A DNA stretch of 64,000 bases from Vibrio coralliirubri (GTDB taxonomy: Bacteria; Pseudomonadota; Gammaproteobacteria; Enterobacterales; Vibrionaceae), in assembly GCF_024347375.1 (NCBI RefSeq), contig NZ_AP025470.1, forward strand, positions 1,674,001-1,738,000, in the 5' to 3' direction. Every line of letters starts with the position of its first letter. Within the stretch, counting starts at the first letter, position 1. The notes beneath the pieces were generated by a model that saw only the letters and a list, made by a program, of their open reading frames with translations, made no database searches and had not been told where the DNA came from. Positions 18,724 through 27,235 of the stretch are shown here, piece by piece. The translations under genes were made by a program, and so were the position numbers.

Positions 18724-19389
18724 TTAGTCGTCGCTGCCCATGATGCCTAGGATGCTTAGTAGGCTGATGAAGATGTTGTAGATCGATACGTACAAGCTGA
18801 TCGTTGCAGAGATGTAGTTTGTTTCACCGCCACGAATGATGTTTTGCGTTGTAAGCAAGATAACACCAGTCGAGAACAGGATGAACATACCGCTCATTGC
18901 CAATGATAGTAGAGGCATTTGTAGGAAGATGTTTGCAACCATACCTACAAGTAGTACTACGAAACCAGCTAATAGCATGCCATTAAGGAACGACAGGTCA
19001 CGCTTAGTTGTTAGTGCGTAAGCTGATGCGCCCATAAACGCCAGTGCTGTACCGCCAAGTGCAGTTAGGATGACATCACCCATGCCTGCGCCAACGTACA
19101 TGTTTAAGATTGGACCGATGGTGTAGCCTAAGAAACCTGTAAATAGGAATGTGAAGACTAGACCCATGCTGTTGTCACGGTTCTTTTCTGTTAGGAAAAG
19201 TAGGCCGTAGAAGCCAACTAGCATGATAATAAGACCCGGGCGAGGAAGGTTCATCGCCATGGATACGCCTGCTACAACAGCAGACCAAAGTAGTGTCATA
19301 GACAGTAATGCGTAGGTGTTACGCAACACTTTATTGGTTTGCAGAGCACTTTCTTGAGATGCTGTGCGTGAAAACATAGGGCTGTTCAT
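18724..19389 (-). CDS. yccA: Bax inhibitor-1/YccA family membrane protein
   Basis: This 221-residue protein has seven predicted hydrophobic segments from about residue 25 to the C-terminus, which ends with acidic GSDD. In E. coli YccA is a substrate and modulator of the FtsH membrane protease, and the family is related to the BI-1/TMBIM channels. The family-typical acidic C-terminal tail and the segment near IYNIFISLLSILG support the call. It lies just upstream of tusE on the same strand but has its own terminator. AGGAAG stands before the ATG. Confidence 0.92.
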   Translation of the reverse strand: MNSPMFSRTASQESALQTNKVLRNTYALLSMTLLWSAVVAGVSMAMNLPRPGLIIMLVGFYGLLFLTEKNRDNSMGLVFTFLFTGFLGYTIGPILNMYVGAGMGDVILTALGGTALAFMGASAYALTTKRDLSFLNGMLLAGFVVLLVGMVANIFLQMPLLSLAMSGMFILFSTGVILLTTQNIIRGGETNYISATISLYVSIYNIFISLLSILGIMGSDD

Positions 19390-19617
19390 AATCTTCCTCG
19401 TAAGGTGACTTCAATAGTTATTAGTACATTTATGGGGGTGAAAGTTCGAAAAATCAAGTCTCTCATTCCTCTTGTATACGTAAAATAATAATCAAAATAG
19501 TCGGTTAAGTGTTTCTGAAGGTGTAACAAAGTATTTCTTAAAGTGCAGTTAAGGTTCGTTGTTCAATTTTAATCGCACTGAATCGCTGTTTATAATCTTG
19601 AAAAACTAATTATAACA

Positions 19618-19649
19618 CTGAAAACAAAGAGGCGACCTAAGCCGCCTCT
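19618..19649 (-). terminator. Terminator of the aapJQMP operon
   Basis: A 7-bp stem AGAGGCG/CGCCTCT (19628-19649) is followed on the minus strand by TTTGTTTT. It lies 23 bases past the ATPase gene stop. Confidence 0.75.
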
Positions 19650-19671
19650 GTAGTTTATGCATCATAACACA

Positions 19672-20436
19672 TTAGTGGTGTAAGATTTGGCTTAAGAAGT
19701 TCTGCGTTCTGTCTGATTGTGGGTTTTCAAAGAAATCGACAGGGTTGTTCTCTTCTATGATTTCACCGGCATCCATGAAGATAACGCGATCCGCGACCTC
19801 TTTAGCAAAGCCCATCTCGTGCGTTACACAAAGCATCGTCATGCCTTCTTCTGCAAGCTCAACCATTACGTCTAACACCTCACGAACCATTTCTGGATCG
19901 AGCGCCGACGTTGGCTCATCAAACAGCATCACTTGAGGGTTCATACACAAAGAGCGAGCGATAGCTACACGCTGCTGTTGACCACCTGAAAGCTGACCTG
20001 GGAACTTGTCCGCTTGCTCTGGGATTTTAACTCGCTCTAGGTACTTCATTGCAATCGCTTCGGCTTCTTCTTTTGGCATCTTTTTGACCCAAATAGGGGC
20101 CAGAGTACAGTTCTCTAATACCGTCAGATGTGGAAACAGATTGAAGTGCTGGAAACACATGCCGACATCTCGGCGAACGGCTTCAATGTTCTTTAGATCT
20201 TCCGTTAATTCATTACCTGAAACGAAGATATGACCTTTTTGGTGCTCTTCTAATCGGTTTATGCAGCGGATCATCGTTGATTTACCAGAGCCTGAAGGGC
20301 CACAGATAACGATTTTCTCGCCTTTTTTCACTTCTAGATTGATGTTCTTAAGTACGTGGAATTCACCGTACCACTTGTTCATGTCTTTCAACTCGATCAT
20401 AAGACCTTGAGAGTTGTTTTCTGTCTGCTGCGTCAT
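19672..20436 (-). CDS. aapP: General L-amino acid ABC transporter, ATP-binding subunit
   Basis: This 254-residue polar-amino-acid ABC ATPase (GlnQ/HisP class) powers the importer. Walker [10 protein letters not shown] is at about residue 46-54, the signature LSGGQQQR at about 150, Walker [13 protein letters not shown] follows, and the switch His is in CVTHEMGF. It is the last gene of a four-gene minus-strand operon, 22 bases after the second permease gene. The gene set and the sizes match AapJQMP of Rhizobium, which takes up a broad range of L-amino acids; the substrate range here is inferred. Confidence 0.93.
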   Translation of the reverse strand: MTQQTENNSQGLMIELKDMNKWYGEFHVLKNINLEVKKGEKIVICGPSGSGKSTMIRCINRLEEHQKGHIFVSGNELTEDLKNIEAVRRDVGMCFQHFNLFPHLTVLENCTLAPIWVKKMPKEEAEAIAMKYLERVKIPEQADKFPGQLSGGQQQRVAIARSLCMNPQVMLFDEPTSALDPEMVREVLDVMVELAEEGMTMLCVTHEMGFAKEVADRVIFMDAGEIIEENNPVDFFENPQSDRTQNFLSQILHH

Positions 20437-20458
20437 AATACGTCCTTGATCTTGTTAA

Positions 20459-21556
20459 TTATCGTTTGTGACCGGTGTGAAGTCTGTTTTCTAGCCATAT
20501 CGAATATCTCGACATGCCAAAACAAAACACCCAGAACACTAACGCGACAAATACATAACTTTCTGTTGAATACCCAAGCCATTCAGGGTCGGTATTCGCG
20601 GCTTGGCCAATCCCTAGTACATCAAACATACCAATGATCAAAACAAGACTGGTATCTTTAAACAAACCAATGAAGGTGTTCACAATTGAAGGAATCGTGA
20701 TTTTAAGAGCTTGAGGTAGAATGATAAGCCCAGTCTTTTTCCAGTAGCTTAACCCCAGAGCATCAGCTGCTTCGTATTGGCCTTTTGGTATTGCTTGTAA
20801 ACCACCACGAATTACTTCGGCCATGTAGGCTGCACTGAATAGTACTACCCCAACAAGTGCTCGAATCAGCTTATCGGTTTCTGTCCCTTCTGATAAAAAG
20901 AGTGGCAGCATTACTGAAGCCATGAATAGAACTGTAATGAGCGGTACGCCACGCCAAATTTCGATGTATACGGTACACATACTGCGAATGATCGGCATCT
21001 CTGAGCGACGCCCAAGAGCAAGTGCAACACCAATAGGGAGTGACACTACAATACCAACAAGTGCGATGACCAGTGTAACCAATAGGCCGCCCCATTTATG
21101 GGTATCAACAACTTCTAACCCAAAGACGCCACCGTATAGCAAGCCGGCAATGATAAATGGGTAGATGTTGACGAAGAACAACCAAATCCACGTGCGTTTA
21201 GGTGTTTTTTCATAAGCCAGTAAGGCTACAAAAATGGCCAACGTTGCGTAGAAGAGGCGAGGTCGCCAAAGTTCAGCTTCTGGGTAGAAGCCATACATGA
21301 ATTGGTCCCAACGAACGCTGATAAAAACCCAACAAGCGCCTTCGCTAGTACAGGCATCGCGTGTGGTTCCTATCCAGTCGGCACTGATGAATGCCCAATC
21401 CGCTATTGCCCATAATAGGGTGAAAGCAAAGTAAGCAAGAATCACAGTGACGACGCTGTTAACAGGTCCATTAAATAGATTTTTTCTTAACCAACCGACT
21501 GGCCCAACGGTATTCGCTGGAGGCGGAAGATCAGGTTGAAATTGATGTGTACTCAT
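20459..21556 (-). CDS. aapM: General L-amino acid ABC transporter, permease AapM
   Basis: This 365-residue inner-membrane permease has an N-terminal hydrophobic segment at about 33-55, further helices at about 100-150, and a C-terminal HisM-type transport domain (about 165-350). The EAA loop reads EAADALGLSYWKKTGLIILP. It is longer than typical 220-residue amino-acid permeases, as expected for AapM. One base separates its start from the end of aapQ, indicating translational coupling. Confidence 0.92.
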   Translation of the reverse strand: MSTHQFQPDLPPPANTVGPVGWLRKNLFNGPVNSVVTVILAYFAFTLLWAIADWAFISADWIGTTRDACTSEGACWVFISVRWDQFMYGFYPEAELWRPRLFYATLAIFVALLAYEKTPKRTWIWLFFVNIYPFIIAGLLYGGVFGLEVVDTHKWGGLLVTLVIALVGIVVSLPIGVALALGRRSEMPIIRSMCTVYIEIWRGVPLITVLFMASVMLPLFLSEGTETDKLIRALVGVVLFSAAYMAEVIRGGLQAIPKGQYEAADALGLSYWKKTGLIILPQALKITIPSIVNTFIGLFKDTSLVLIIGMFDVLGIGQAANTDPEWLGYSTESYVFVALVFWVFCFGMSRYSIWLENRLHTGHKR

Positions 21557-21557
21557 C

Positions 21558-22763
21558 TTATCTCTCCACCAACGCTACTTTGCGGTTGTATATGTTCATT
21601 AGAGCGGACGTTAATAGGCTCAAGGTTAGGTAGACGCCCATTGTCATCGCGATTACTTCGATAGCTTGTCCAGTTTGGTTCAGTGTTGTTCCTGCAAATA
21701 CAGAGACAAGATCAGGATAACCAATGGCCATCGCAAGTGATGAGTTTTTGGTCAGGTTTAGATACTGACTGGTTAGTGGTGGGATAATGATTCTTAATGC
21801 TTGTGGAATAATGACAAGCTTTAGAGTTCTAGAACGTGGGATGCCTAGAGACATCGCAGCCTCAGTTTGCCCATGGTTTACCGCGTTAATACCTGAACGA
21901 ACAATCTCAGCAATGAACGCTGCTGTGTAGATACTTAAAGCGAGCATCAATGCAGCAAGCTCAGGGATTATGGTAACACCACCCTTGAAGTTAAACCCTT
22001 TCAACACAGGGTAATCTGCAGAGATAGGCATGCCCATAACAAAGTAAGTTACCAACGGTAAGCCTAAAATCAACGCAGCGGCAATTCGCAACATTGGTGT
22101 TTGTTGGCCGGTCAGTTTCTGTCTGTTCTTCGCCCAGATGTTGATAATAAACGTAGCGATAATACCGACAATCAATGATGCGATGACAATGCTACTGCCT
22201 TGCTCAAAGACTGGAGCAGGGAAGTACAATCCACGTACGTTCAAGAAAATTGCTTCACCTAGACTCATACTTTGACGAGCAGAAGGCAAGGCTTGTAGAA
22301 CGGCGAAATACCAGAAAAAGATTTGTAATAGAAGAGGGATATTTCGGAATATCTCAATGTAGACAGCTGCAAATCGGCTAACTAGCCAGTTTGAAGAGAG
22401 TCTAGCGATACCCATACTAAAGCCCAGCACTGTAGCTAGCATAATGCCGAGTACTGAAACTAAAGCGGTATTGAGAAGACCGATAAAGAATGTACGACCG
22501 TATGAGAAGGTCTCGTCGTATTCAATCAGTGTTAAGCCGATACCAAAACCAGCTTCTTGGGAGAGAAAATCAAAACCAGTGGTGATACCACGGGAATCTA
22601 AGTTTGTGAGTGCATTATTTACAATCGTGTAAAAGAAAGCACAAAGCGCCCCGACGGCGATAATTTGGAAAATGATGGAGCGAAAAGTGGGGTTGTAAAA
22701 TAAGTTGGCACTTTTGGGCTGTGGCTTTGCCTGAGCTGGAGAAATAGTTTCATTAGGTTTCAT
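21558..22763 (-). CDS. aapQ: General L-amino acid ABC transporter, permease AapQ
   Basis: This 401-residue inner-membrane permease pairs with AapM. It has a first membrane segment at about 28-50, a long extra central region, and a HisM-type domain. The EAA loop EAAMSLGIPRSRTLKLVIIP is in the C-terminal third. It follows aapJ after a 71-base gap holding a strong hairpin at 22795-22814, which probably reduces permease expression relative to the binding protein. Confidence 0.92.
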   Translation of the reverse strand: MKPNETISPAQAKPQPKSANLFYNPTFRSIIFQIIAVGALCAFFYTIVNNALTNLDSRGITTGFDFLSQEAGFGIGLTLIEYDETFSYGRTFFIGLLNTALVSVLGIMLATVLGFSMGIARLSSNWLVSRFAAVYIEIFRNIPLLLQIFFWYFAVLQALPSARQSMSLGEAIFLNVRGLYFPAPVFEQGSSIVIASLIVGIIATFIINIWAKNRQKLTGQQTPMLRIAAALILGLPLVTYFVMGMPISADYPVLKGFNFKGGVTIIPELAALMLALSIYTAAFIAEIVRSGINAVNHGQTEAAMSLGIPRSRTLKLVIIPQALRIIIPPLTSQYLNLTKNSSLAMAIGYPDLVSVFAGTTLNQTGQAIEVIAMTMGVYLTLSLLTSALMNIYNRKVALVER

Positions 22764-22794
22764 ACTACTATAACCTCAAATCCATTTAATAAAT

Positions 22795-22814
22795 AGGGCG
22801 GAAAACTCCGCCCT
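22795..22814 (-). terminator. Intra-operon hairpin between aapJ and aapQ
   Basis: An 8-bp GC-rich stem (AGGGCGGA/TCCGCCCT) with a 4-base loop lies 20 bases after the aapJ stop. On the minus strand it is followed by ATTTATTAA, a poor T tract, so it may be a partial terminator or an mRNA-stabilising structure. Confidence 0.6.
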
Positions 22815-22834
22815 AGTTGATGCTTGAAAATTTA

Positions 22835-23863
22835 TTAACGGATTGGTGGAGCGTACATAAAGCCGCCCGCATTCCATAATGCATTTACACCACGAGAGAT
22901 CTGAAGTGGAGAACCTGTACCAACAGTACGCTCAAAACTCTCACCGTAGTTACCAACTTGCTTAATTACTTGGTAACCCCAGTCGTCGCGAATGCCAAGG
23001 CCTTTACCTTTAGGACCGTCTACACCAAGAATACGTTTGATGTTTGGATCTTTTGACTTAAGCATTTCGTCTGCATTTTTAGAAGAGATGCCGTATTCTT
23101 CCGCGTTAATCATTGCTGAAAGTGTCCACTTAGCAACGTTAAACCATTTATCATCATCTTGACGAACAACAGGGCCTAGAGGCTCTTTAGAGATGATTTC
23201 AGGAAGTACTTCTGCAGATTTAGGATCAGCTAGGTTTAGACGAAGTGCGTATAGACCAGATTGGTCAGTCGTTAGCACGTCACAACGACCTGCGTCGAAA
23301 CCTTTAGATGTTTGTGCTGCCGTATCGAATACCACTGGCTTGTAAGACATGCCACTGTTACGGAAGTAATCGGCTAGGTTAAGTTCAGTTGTTGTACCTG
23401 ATTGAACACATACAGAAGCGCCATCAAGCTCTTGAGCACTTGTTAGGCCAAGTTCTTTCTTAACCATGAAGCCTTGACCATCGTAGTAGTTAACGCCTAC
23501 GAAGTTCAGACCTAGAGCAGTGTCACGATGTAATGTCCATGTTGTGTTACGAGATAGTACGTCGATTTCGCCAGATTGAAGCGCAGTAAAACGCTCTTTT
23601 GCTGTTAGAGGTACATACTTAACTTTAGTCTTGTCACCGAGTACAGCCGCTGCAAGAGCTTGACAATACTCAACATCAATTCCTTCCCATTCACCTTTTG
23701 AGTTAGGGTTAGAGAACCCTGGAAGACCGGTACTTACACCACAAGTTAGAAAACCTTGAGATGTGACTTTGTCCAGAGTGCTTTCTGCCGCTGATGCCGA
23801 TGTTGCCATCATCGCAGTTGATGCAGCTACTACTGAAGCAAGAAGTGTTAGTTTATTTGTCAT
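22835..23863 (-). CDS. aapJ: General L-amino acid ABC transporter, periplasmic binding protein
   Basis: This 342-residue solute-binding protein captures L-amino acids in the periplasm. It has a clear Sec signal peptide (about residues 1-26, cleavage after ATSASA). The SBP_bac_3 fold follows, with FLTCGVSTGLPGFSN, then GIDVEYCQALAAAVLG, then LSRNTTWTLHRD. It is longer than ordinary family-3 binding proteins, as AapJ is. It is first in the operon, with AAGGAAGGA before the ATG and 479 bases of non-coding DNA upstream for control. Confidence 0.93.
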   Translation of the reverse strand: MTNKLTLLASVVAASTAMMATSASAAESTLDKVTSQGFLTCGVSTGLPGFSNPNSKGEWEGIDVEYCQALAAAVLGDKTKVKYVPLTAKERFTALQSGEIDVLSRNTTWTLHRDTALGLNFVGVNYYDGQGFMVKKELGLTSAQELDGASVCVQSGTTTELNLADYFRNSGMSYKPVVFDTAAQTSKGFDAGRCDVLTTDQSGLYALRLNLADPKSAEVLPEIISKEPLGPVVRQDDDKWFNVAKWTLSAMINAEEYGISSKNADEMLKSKDPNIKRILGVDGPKGKGLGIRDDWGYQVIKQVGNYGESFERTVGTGSPLQISRGVNALWNAGGFMYAPPIR

Positions 23864-24342
23864 TTGTATCCTTCCTTGTTAACCAGGTGACACCTGATAC
23901 TCGTGCTCGTTTGAGTTTCTCTATGTGTTGCGTTTTCTATGACCTTGTTGTTCAAATTAAACGAGTTGCATTTTGCAAATGAAACTGTGTGCGATTTAAA
24001 CAACTGTTTATAAGGTTAGGAAAGGATCCGTAGTTTCACAAATGTATAATTTAAAAAGAATTTTGAATGAAATCACAAATCCGAACACAATTAGAATGAC
24101 CAAATGTTAAGTGAATGTAAATAGTGCAACAGTTCACACTGTTGGTGCAACAAGATTTAGGTTTTTATATTGATAATCGACTAGATAAATATTCTGAATC
24201 AACATCACAATGGTGAAATATTAAACTTAAGAAATGTTGAAATTTGGTCAATAAATATTTTTATTACACTTCGATAGTTATGAATATGCTCCAAATTTGG
24301 TAGCATGGCTGAATAGTTATTGAAGTAGTCTCAAGGAAGAAC
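23864..24342. other. 479-bp divergent intergenic region between aapJ and the siroheme synthase gene
   Basis: The region is AT-rich and has no coding frame that looks real. It must hold the aapJ promoter (minus) and the cysG-like promoter (plus). A small element with both direct and inverted symmetry lies at 24124-24152: GTGCAACA occurs twice, and CAACAG pairs with CTGTTG. A TATAAT at 24045-24050 (plus) lacks a clear -35 partner. No terminator is seen. Confidence 0.5.
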
Positions 24343-25284
24343 ATGCGTTATTTCCCAATGTTTTTGGATGTAGAAAATAAGCCAATCTTAGTGGTTGGTG
24401 GGGGTGAGGTTGCTTGCCGTAAAGTCGATAGCTTACTACGAGCTGGGGCGGATGTGACTTTGGTGTCTCCCAAGGTAGCGCCTTACTTAAAGCAGCTTGT
24501 GGACGAGAACAAACTTCACTGGGTTCAAAACTTTTATTCGTCACAGATCATATCGAAAAATTACTTACAGGTTTGGGCCACAACAGACAACCCAAGTTTG
24601 AATCACCAAGTGTATAATGATGCGAAAAAACTGGGCATTTTAGTCAATGTGGTTGACGATCTTCCTTACTGCGACTTCATCACACCTTCGATGATAAATC
24701 GCGGCAGAATCCAAATTGCCATCTCTAGTGGCGGTGCATCACCTGTTTTAGTGAGAAATATCAGAGAAAAACTCGAAACCGTATTGCCACAAAACATAGG
24801 TTTGATAGCAGACTTCGGTGCATCAAAACGCAATTCAATCAAAGAGTCATTCCCAACCGTCGACGAGCGTCGTAAGTTTTGGGAGCGATTCTTGTCATCC
24901 AGCTTTATCGAGCAGGTGAATGACAGAGAGCAGTTAGAGTCTTACTACCAGCAAGCGCTAACCGAAGGCATTGATAGCGAAGGGCAGGTTACTTGGATTG
25001 AATTCGAGCAAGATGTCGAGTTGTTGTCTATGAAGGCTTTACGTTTGATGCAGGAGGCAGAGCTCGTACTTTCACCGAGCGATTGTCCATTTGAATTTAT
25101 CGACCTGTGCCGCCGAGATGCAGAAAGAGAGAGCTACGCCAACAGCGGAGAGCTATCAACAAAGCTTGAGCAAGCAAGAGCAGAGAAATTACGAGTGTGT
25201 GTGTTTATTCCACCAGCGAGCGTAGAGTTTAATCTGTTGGTCGGCAAAGATCTAAAATTGTCAGCAGCCCAAGTACTCGGTTGA
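24343..25284 (+). CDS. Siroheme synthase: precorrin-2 dehydrogenase/ferrochelatase with degenerate SUMT-like tail
   Basis: This 313-residue protein has an N-terminal half (residues 1-~205) matching CysG-N/Met8. NAD-binding GGGEVACRK is at 19-27, the Asp-rich NVVDDLPYCDFITP segment carries the dehydrogenase/chelatase centre, and ISSGGASPVLVRNIREKLE is present. It would oxidise precorrin-2 and insert iron to give siroheme. Residues ~215-313 align by eye with the start of the CysG uroporphyrinogen-III methyltransferase domain (LRLMQEAELVL, then LCRRDAERE). The SAM-binding VGAGPGD loop and everything after it is lost. The methylation step must come from a separate SUMT. AAGGAAG precedes the ATG. 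Confidence 0.9.
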   Translation: MRYFPMFLDVENKPILVVGGGEVACRKVDSLLRAGADVTLVSPKVAPYLKQLVDENKLHWVQNFYSSQIISKNYLQVWATTDNPSLNHQVYNDAKKLGILVNVVDDLPYCDFITPSMINRGRIQIAISSGGASPVLVRNIREKLETVLPQNIGLIADFGASKRNSIKESFPTVDERRKFWERFLSSSFIEQVNDREQLESYYQQALTEGIDSEGQVTWIEFEQDVELLSMKALRLMQEAELVLSPSDCPFEFIDLCRRDAERESYANSGELSTKLEQARAEKLRVCVFIPPASVEFNLLVGKDLKLSAAQVLG

Positions 25285-25373
25285 GGTAGTTGCTTCTAGT
25301 TGAAATGAGAGCTTTCTGGTTGTTTGAAATCGGCTAGAGGCTCGGAATAAAACTAAAGCTGGACCAGATAAAT

Positions 25374-25406
25374 AAAAAGCCACTTCCCTTAAAGAAGTGG
25401 CTTTTT
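25374..25406. terminator. Bidirectional terminator between the siroheme synthase gene and yajQ
   Basis: A 13-bp stem (A5-GCCACTTC/GAAGTGGC-T5) with a 7-base loop lies between two convergent genes, with T tracts in both directions. Confidence 0.88.
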
Positions 25407-25474
25407 GCTATTTCAAACACGACATTGTGCAGATGAATGAGCAACCCAAATAGGCGGTCGCTCAAACTCAATAA

Positions 25475-25957
25475 TTAGTCGCGGAAGTTGTCAAACTGGA
25501 AAGGTTGACCAAGTTCACCGCTGCGAACTAGGGCCATAACAGCTTGTAGGTCATCACGCTTCTTACCAGTAACACGAACTTTGTCACCTTGGATAGAAGC
25601 TTGAACTTTAACTTTGTTGTCTTTGATTAGCTTAACGATCTTCTTAGCGACATCAGTTTCAATGCCTTGCTTAAAGATAACCGTTTGGTGCCAAGTGCGA
25701 CCTGTTTGGTCTGCCGCTTTCGCTTCCATCGCGTTAGGATCAACATTACGCTTCGTTAGGTTGCTGCGAAGGATATCGCGCATTTGCTTCAGTTGAAAAT
25801 CGTCTTGAGCAGTCAATTTTACTGATTCATCTTTGTAATCAAAGCTTGCTTCAACGCCGCGGAAATCGAAACGAGTCGATAGTTCACGGTTTGCGTTGTC
25901 TACTGCGTTACGCAGTTCTACTGCTTCTACTTCAGAGATAATGTCAAATGATGGCAT
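25475..25957 (-). CDS. yajQ: YajQ-family nucleotide/c-di-GMP-binding protein
   Basis: This 160-residue soluble protein has two ferredoxin-like halves. It begins [20 protein letters not shown] and contains [14 protein letters not shown] and [15 protein letters not shown], all hallmarks of YajQ. Family members bind nucleotides; the Xanthomonas homologue binds cyclic di-GMP and acts with a transcription factor. It starts 12 bases after the DAHP synthase stop, and TAAGGA of the upstream stop region doubles as its ribosome site. The two genes are therefore very likely cotranscribed. Confidence 0.95.
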   Translation of the reverse strand: MPSFDIISEVEAVELRNAVDNANRELSTRFDFRGVEASFDYKDESVKLTAQDDFQLKQMRDILRSNLTKRNVDPNAMEAKAADQTGRTWHQTVIFKQGIETDVAKKIVKLIKDNKVKVQASIQGDKVRVTGKKRDDLQAVMALVRSGELGQPFQFDNFRD

Positions 25958-25969
25958 TGTGTTGTTTCC

Positions 25970-27028
25970 TTAAGCTAAGTTTCTATCTTTAATTGCTGTT
26001 GCAAGCATGTCTAGCATTGTTGCAGTATCTTCCCAGCTTAGGCATGGGTCAGTAATCGACTTGCCATATTCTAAGTTGTTGATATCTGTCATTGGCTGGT
26101 TGCCTTCAATAATGAAGCTCTCTGCCATAATGCCTGCAATTTGGTTCTTGTTAGATTTAATTTGCTCACAAATGTCTTGTGCAACTTCTAACTGCTTACG
26201 GTGCTGTTTCTGACAGTTAGCGTGGCTAAAGTCTACAACCAAACGTTGAGGTAGGTCGAATTCAGCCAGTTGCTTACATGCAGTATCTACAGATTCAGCG
26301 TCGAAGTTAGGGCCTTTATCACCACCACGTAGAATAACGTGACCGTATGGGTTGCCAGAAGTACGGTAAACCGTCATGCGGCCGTTCTTATCTGGAGAGT
26401 AGAAGTAGTGTGAAGCATGTGCTGCACGAATTGCATCGATAGCAATCTTGATGTTGCCGTTGGTCGCGTTCTTGAAGCCAACTGGGCAAGACAGTGCAGA
26501 AGCCATTTCACGGTGAATCTGAGATTCAGTTGTACGAGCGCCAATCGCACCCCAAGTGATAAGGTCTGCAATGTACTGACCTGTGATCATATCAAGGAAT
26601 TCAGTCGCGGTAGCTAGGCCAAGCTTGTTGATATCGAGCAGAAGCTTACGAGCTTTGTTCAAGCCTGTTTCAAGTGCGTATGAACCATCAAGGTTAGGAT
26701 CGGTAATCAAACCCTTCCAACCTACAACAGTACGAGGCTTCTCGAAGTAGGTTCTCATTACCACGAACAGTTCATCTTTGTACTGGTCTTGAATTTTGCT
26801 TAGGCGCTCAGCATAATCAAGTGCCGCATCTGTATCGTGAACAGAGCAAGGGCCTACGATAACTAACAGGCGGTTATCACGACCAGTTAGGATATCTTCG
26901 ATTTGGCGGCGAGAATTTTTAATGCGCTCAGCAACGTCGTCAGTAATAGGGTGTGCATTGCCTAGTTCGGCAGGAGTTGGCATAGGACCCAGAGCTTGGG
27001 TTCTCAACTCATCAGTTTTTAATGGCAT
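25970..27028 (-). CDS. 3-deoxy-7-phosphoheptulonate (DAHP) synthase, class I
   Basis: This 352-residue AroF/G/H-type enzyme condenses PEP and erythrose 4-phosphate, the first step of the shikimate pathway. Key motifs are LLVIVGPCSVHD, then MRTYFEKPRTVVGWKG (PEP and metal site), then GARTTESQIHRE and VDFSHANCQKQH. The N-terminus (KTDELRTQALGPMPTPAEL) looks most like tryptophan-sensitive AroH of E. coli, but feedback type cannot be fixed by eye, so no symbol is given. No TrpR- or TyrR-like box was seen upstream. It is followed closely by yajQ and is divergent from the PEP-synthase-like gene. Confidence 0.93.
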   Translation of the reverse strand: MPLKTDELRTQALGPMPTPAELGNAHPITDDVAERIKNSRRQIEDILTGRDNRLLVIVGPCSVHDTDAALDYAERLSKIQDQYKDELFVVMRTYFEKPRTVVGWKGLITDPNLDGSYALETGLNKARKLLLDINKLGLATATEFLDMITGQYIADLITWGAIGARTTESQIHREMASALSCPVGFKNATNGNIKIAIDAIRAAHASHYFYSPDKNGRMTVYRTSGNPYGHVILRGGDKGPNFDAESVDTACKQLAEFDLPQRLVVDFSHANCQKQHRKQLEVAQDICEQIKSNKNQIAGIMAESFIIEGNQPMTDINNLEYGKSITDPCLSWEDTATMLDMLATAIKDRNLA

Positions 27029-27235
27029 GTGATAGCTTTTTTATTCTATTGCGAAGTGGTTAAGATAACGGAATTGAACAGAGGAATAAACTCTATTGAG
27101 TCAAAGTTATCTCAGTTATTGCTAATATTCTTATTTTTATCAGCAGGCCAGCGTCAAATAAGGGATTTTCACTTGTATTAACAGGCAGCTGTCGGTATTT
27201 TCGTTTGAACACAACATAAAAATGCTGGAGCAGCA

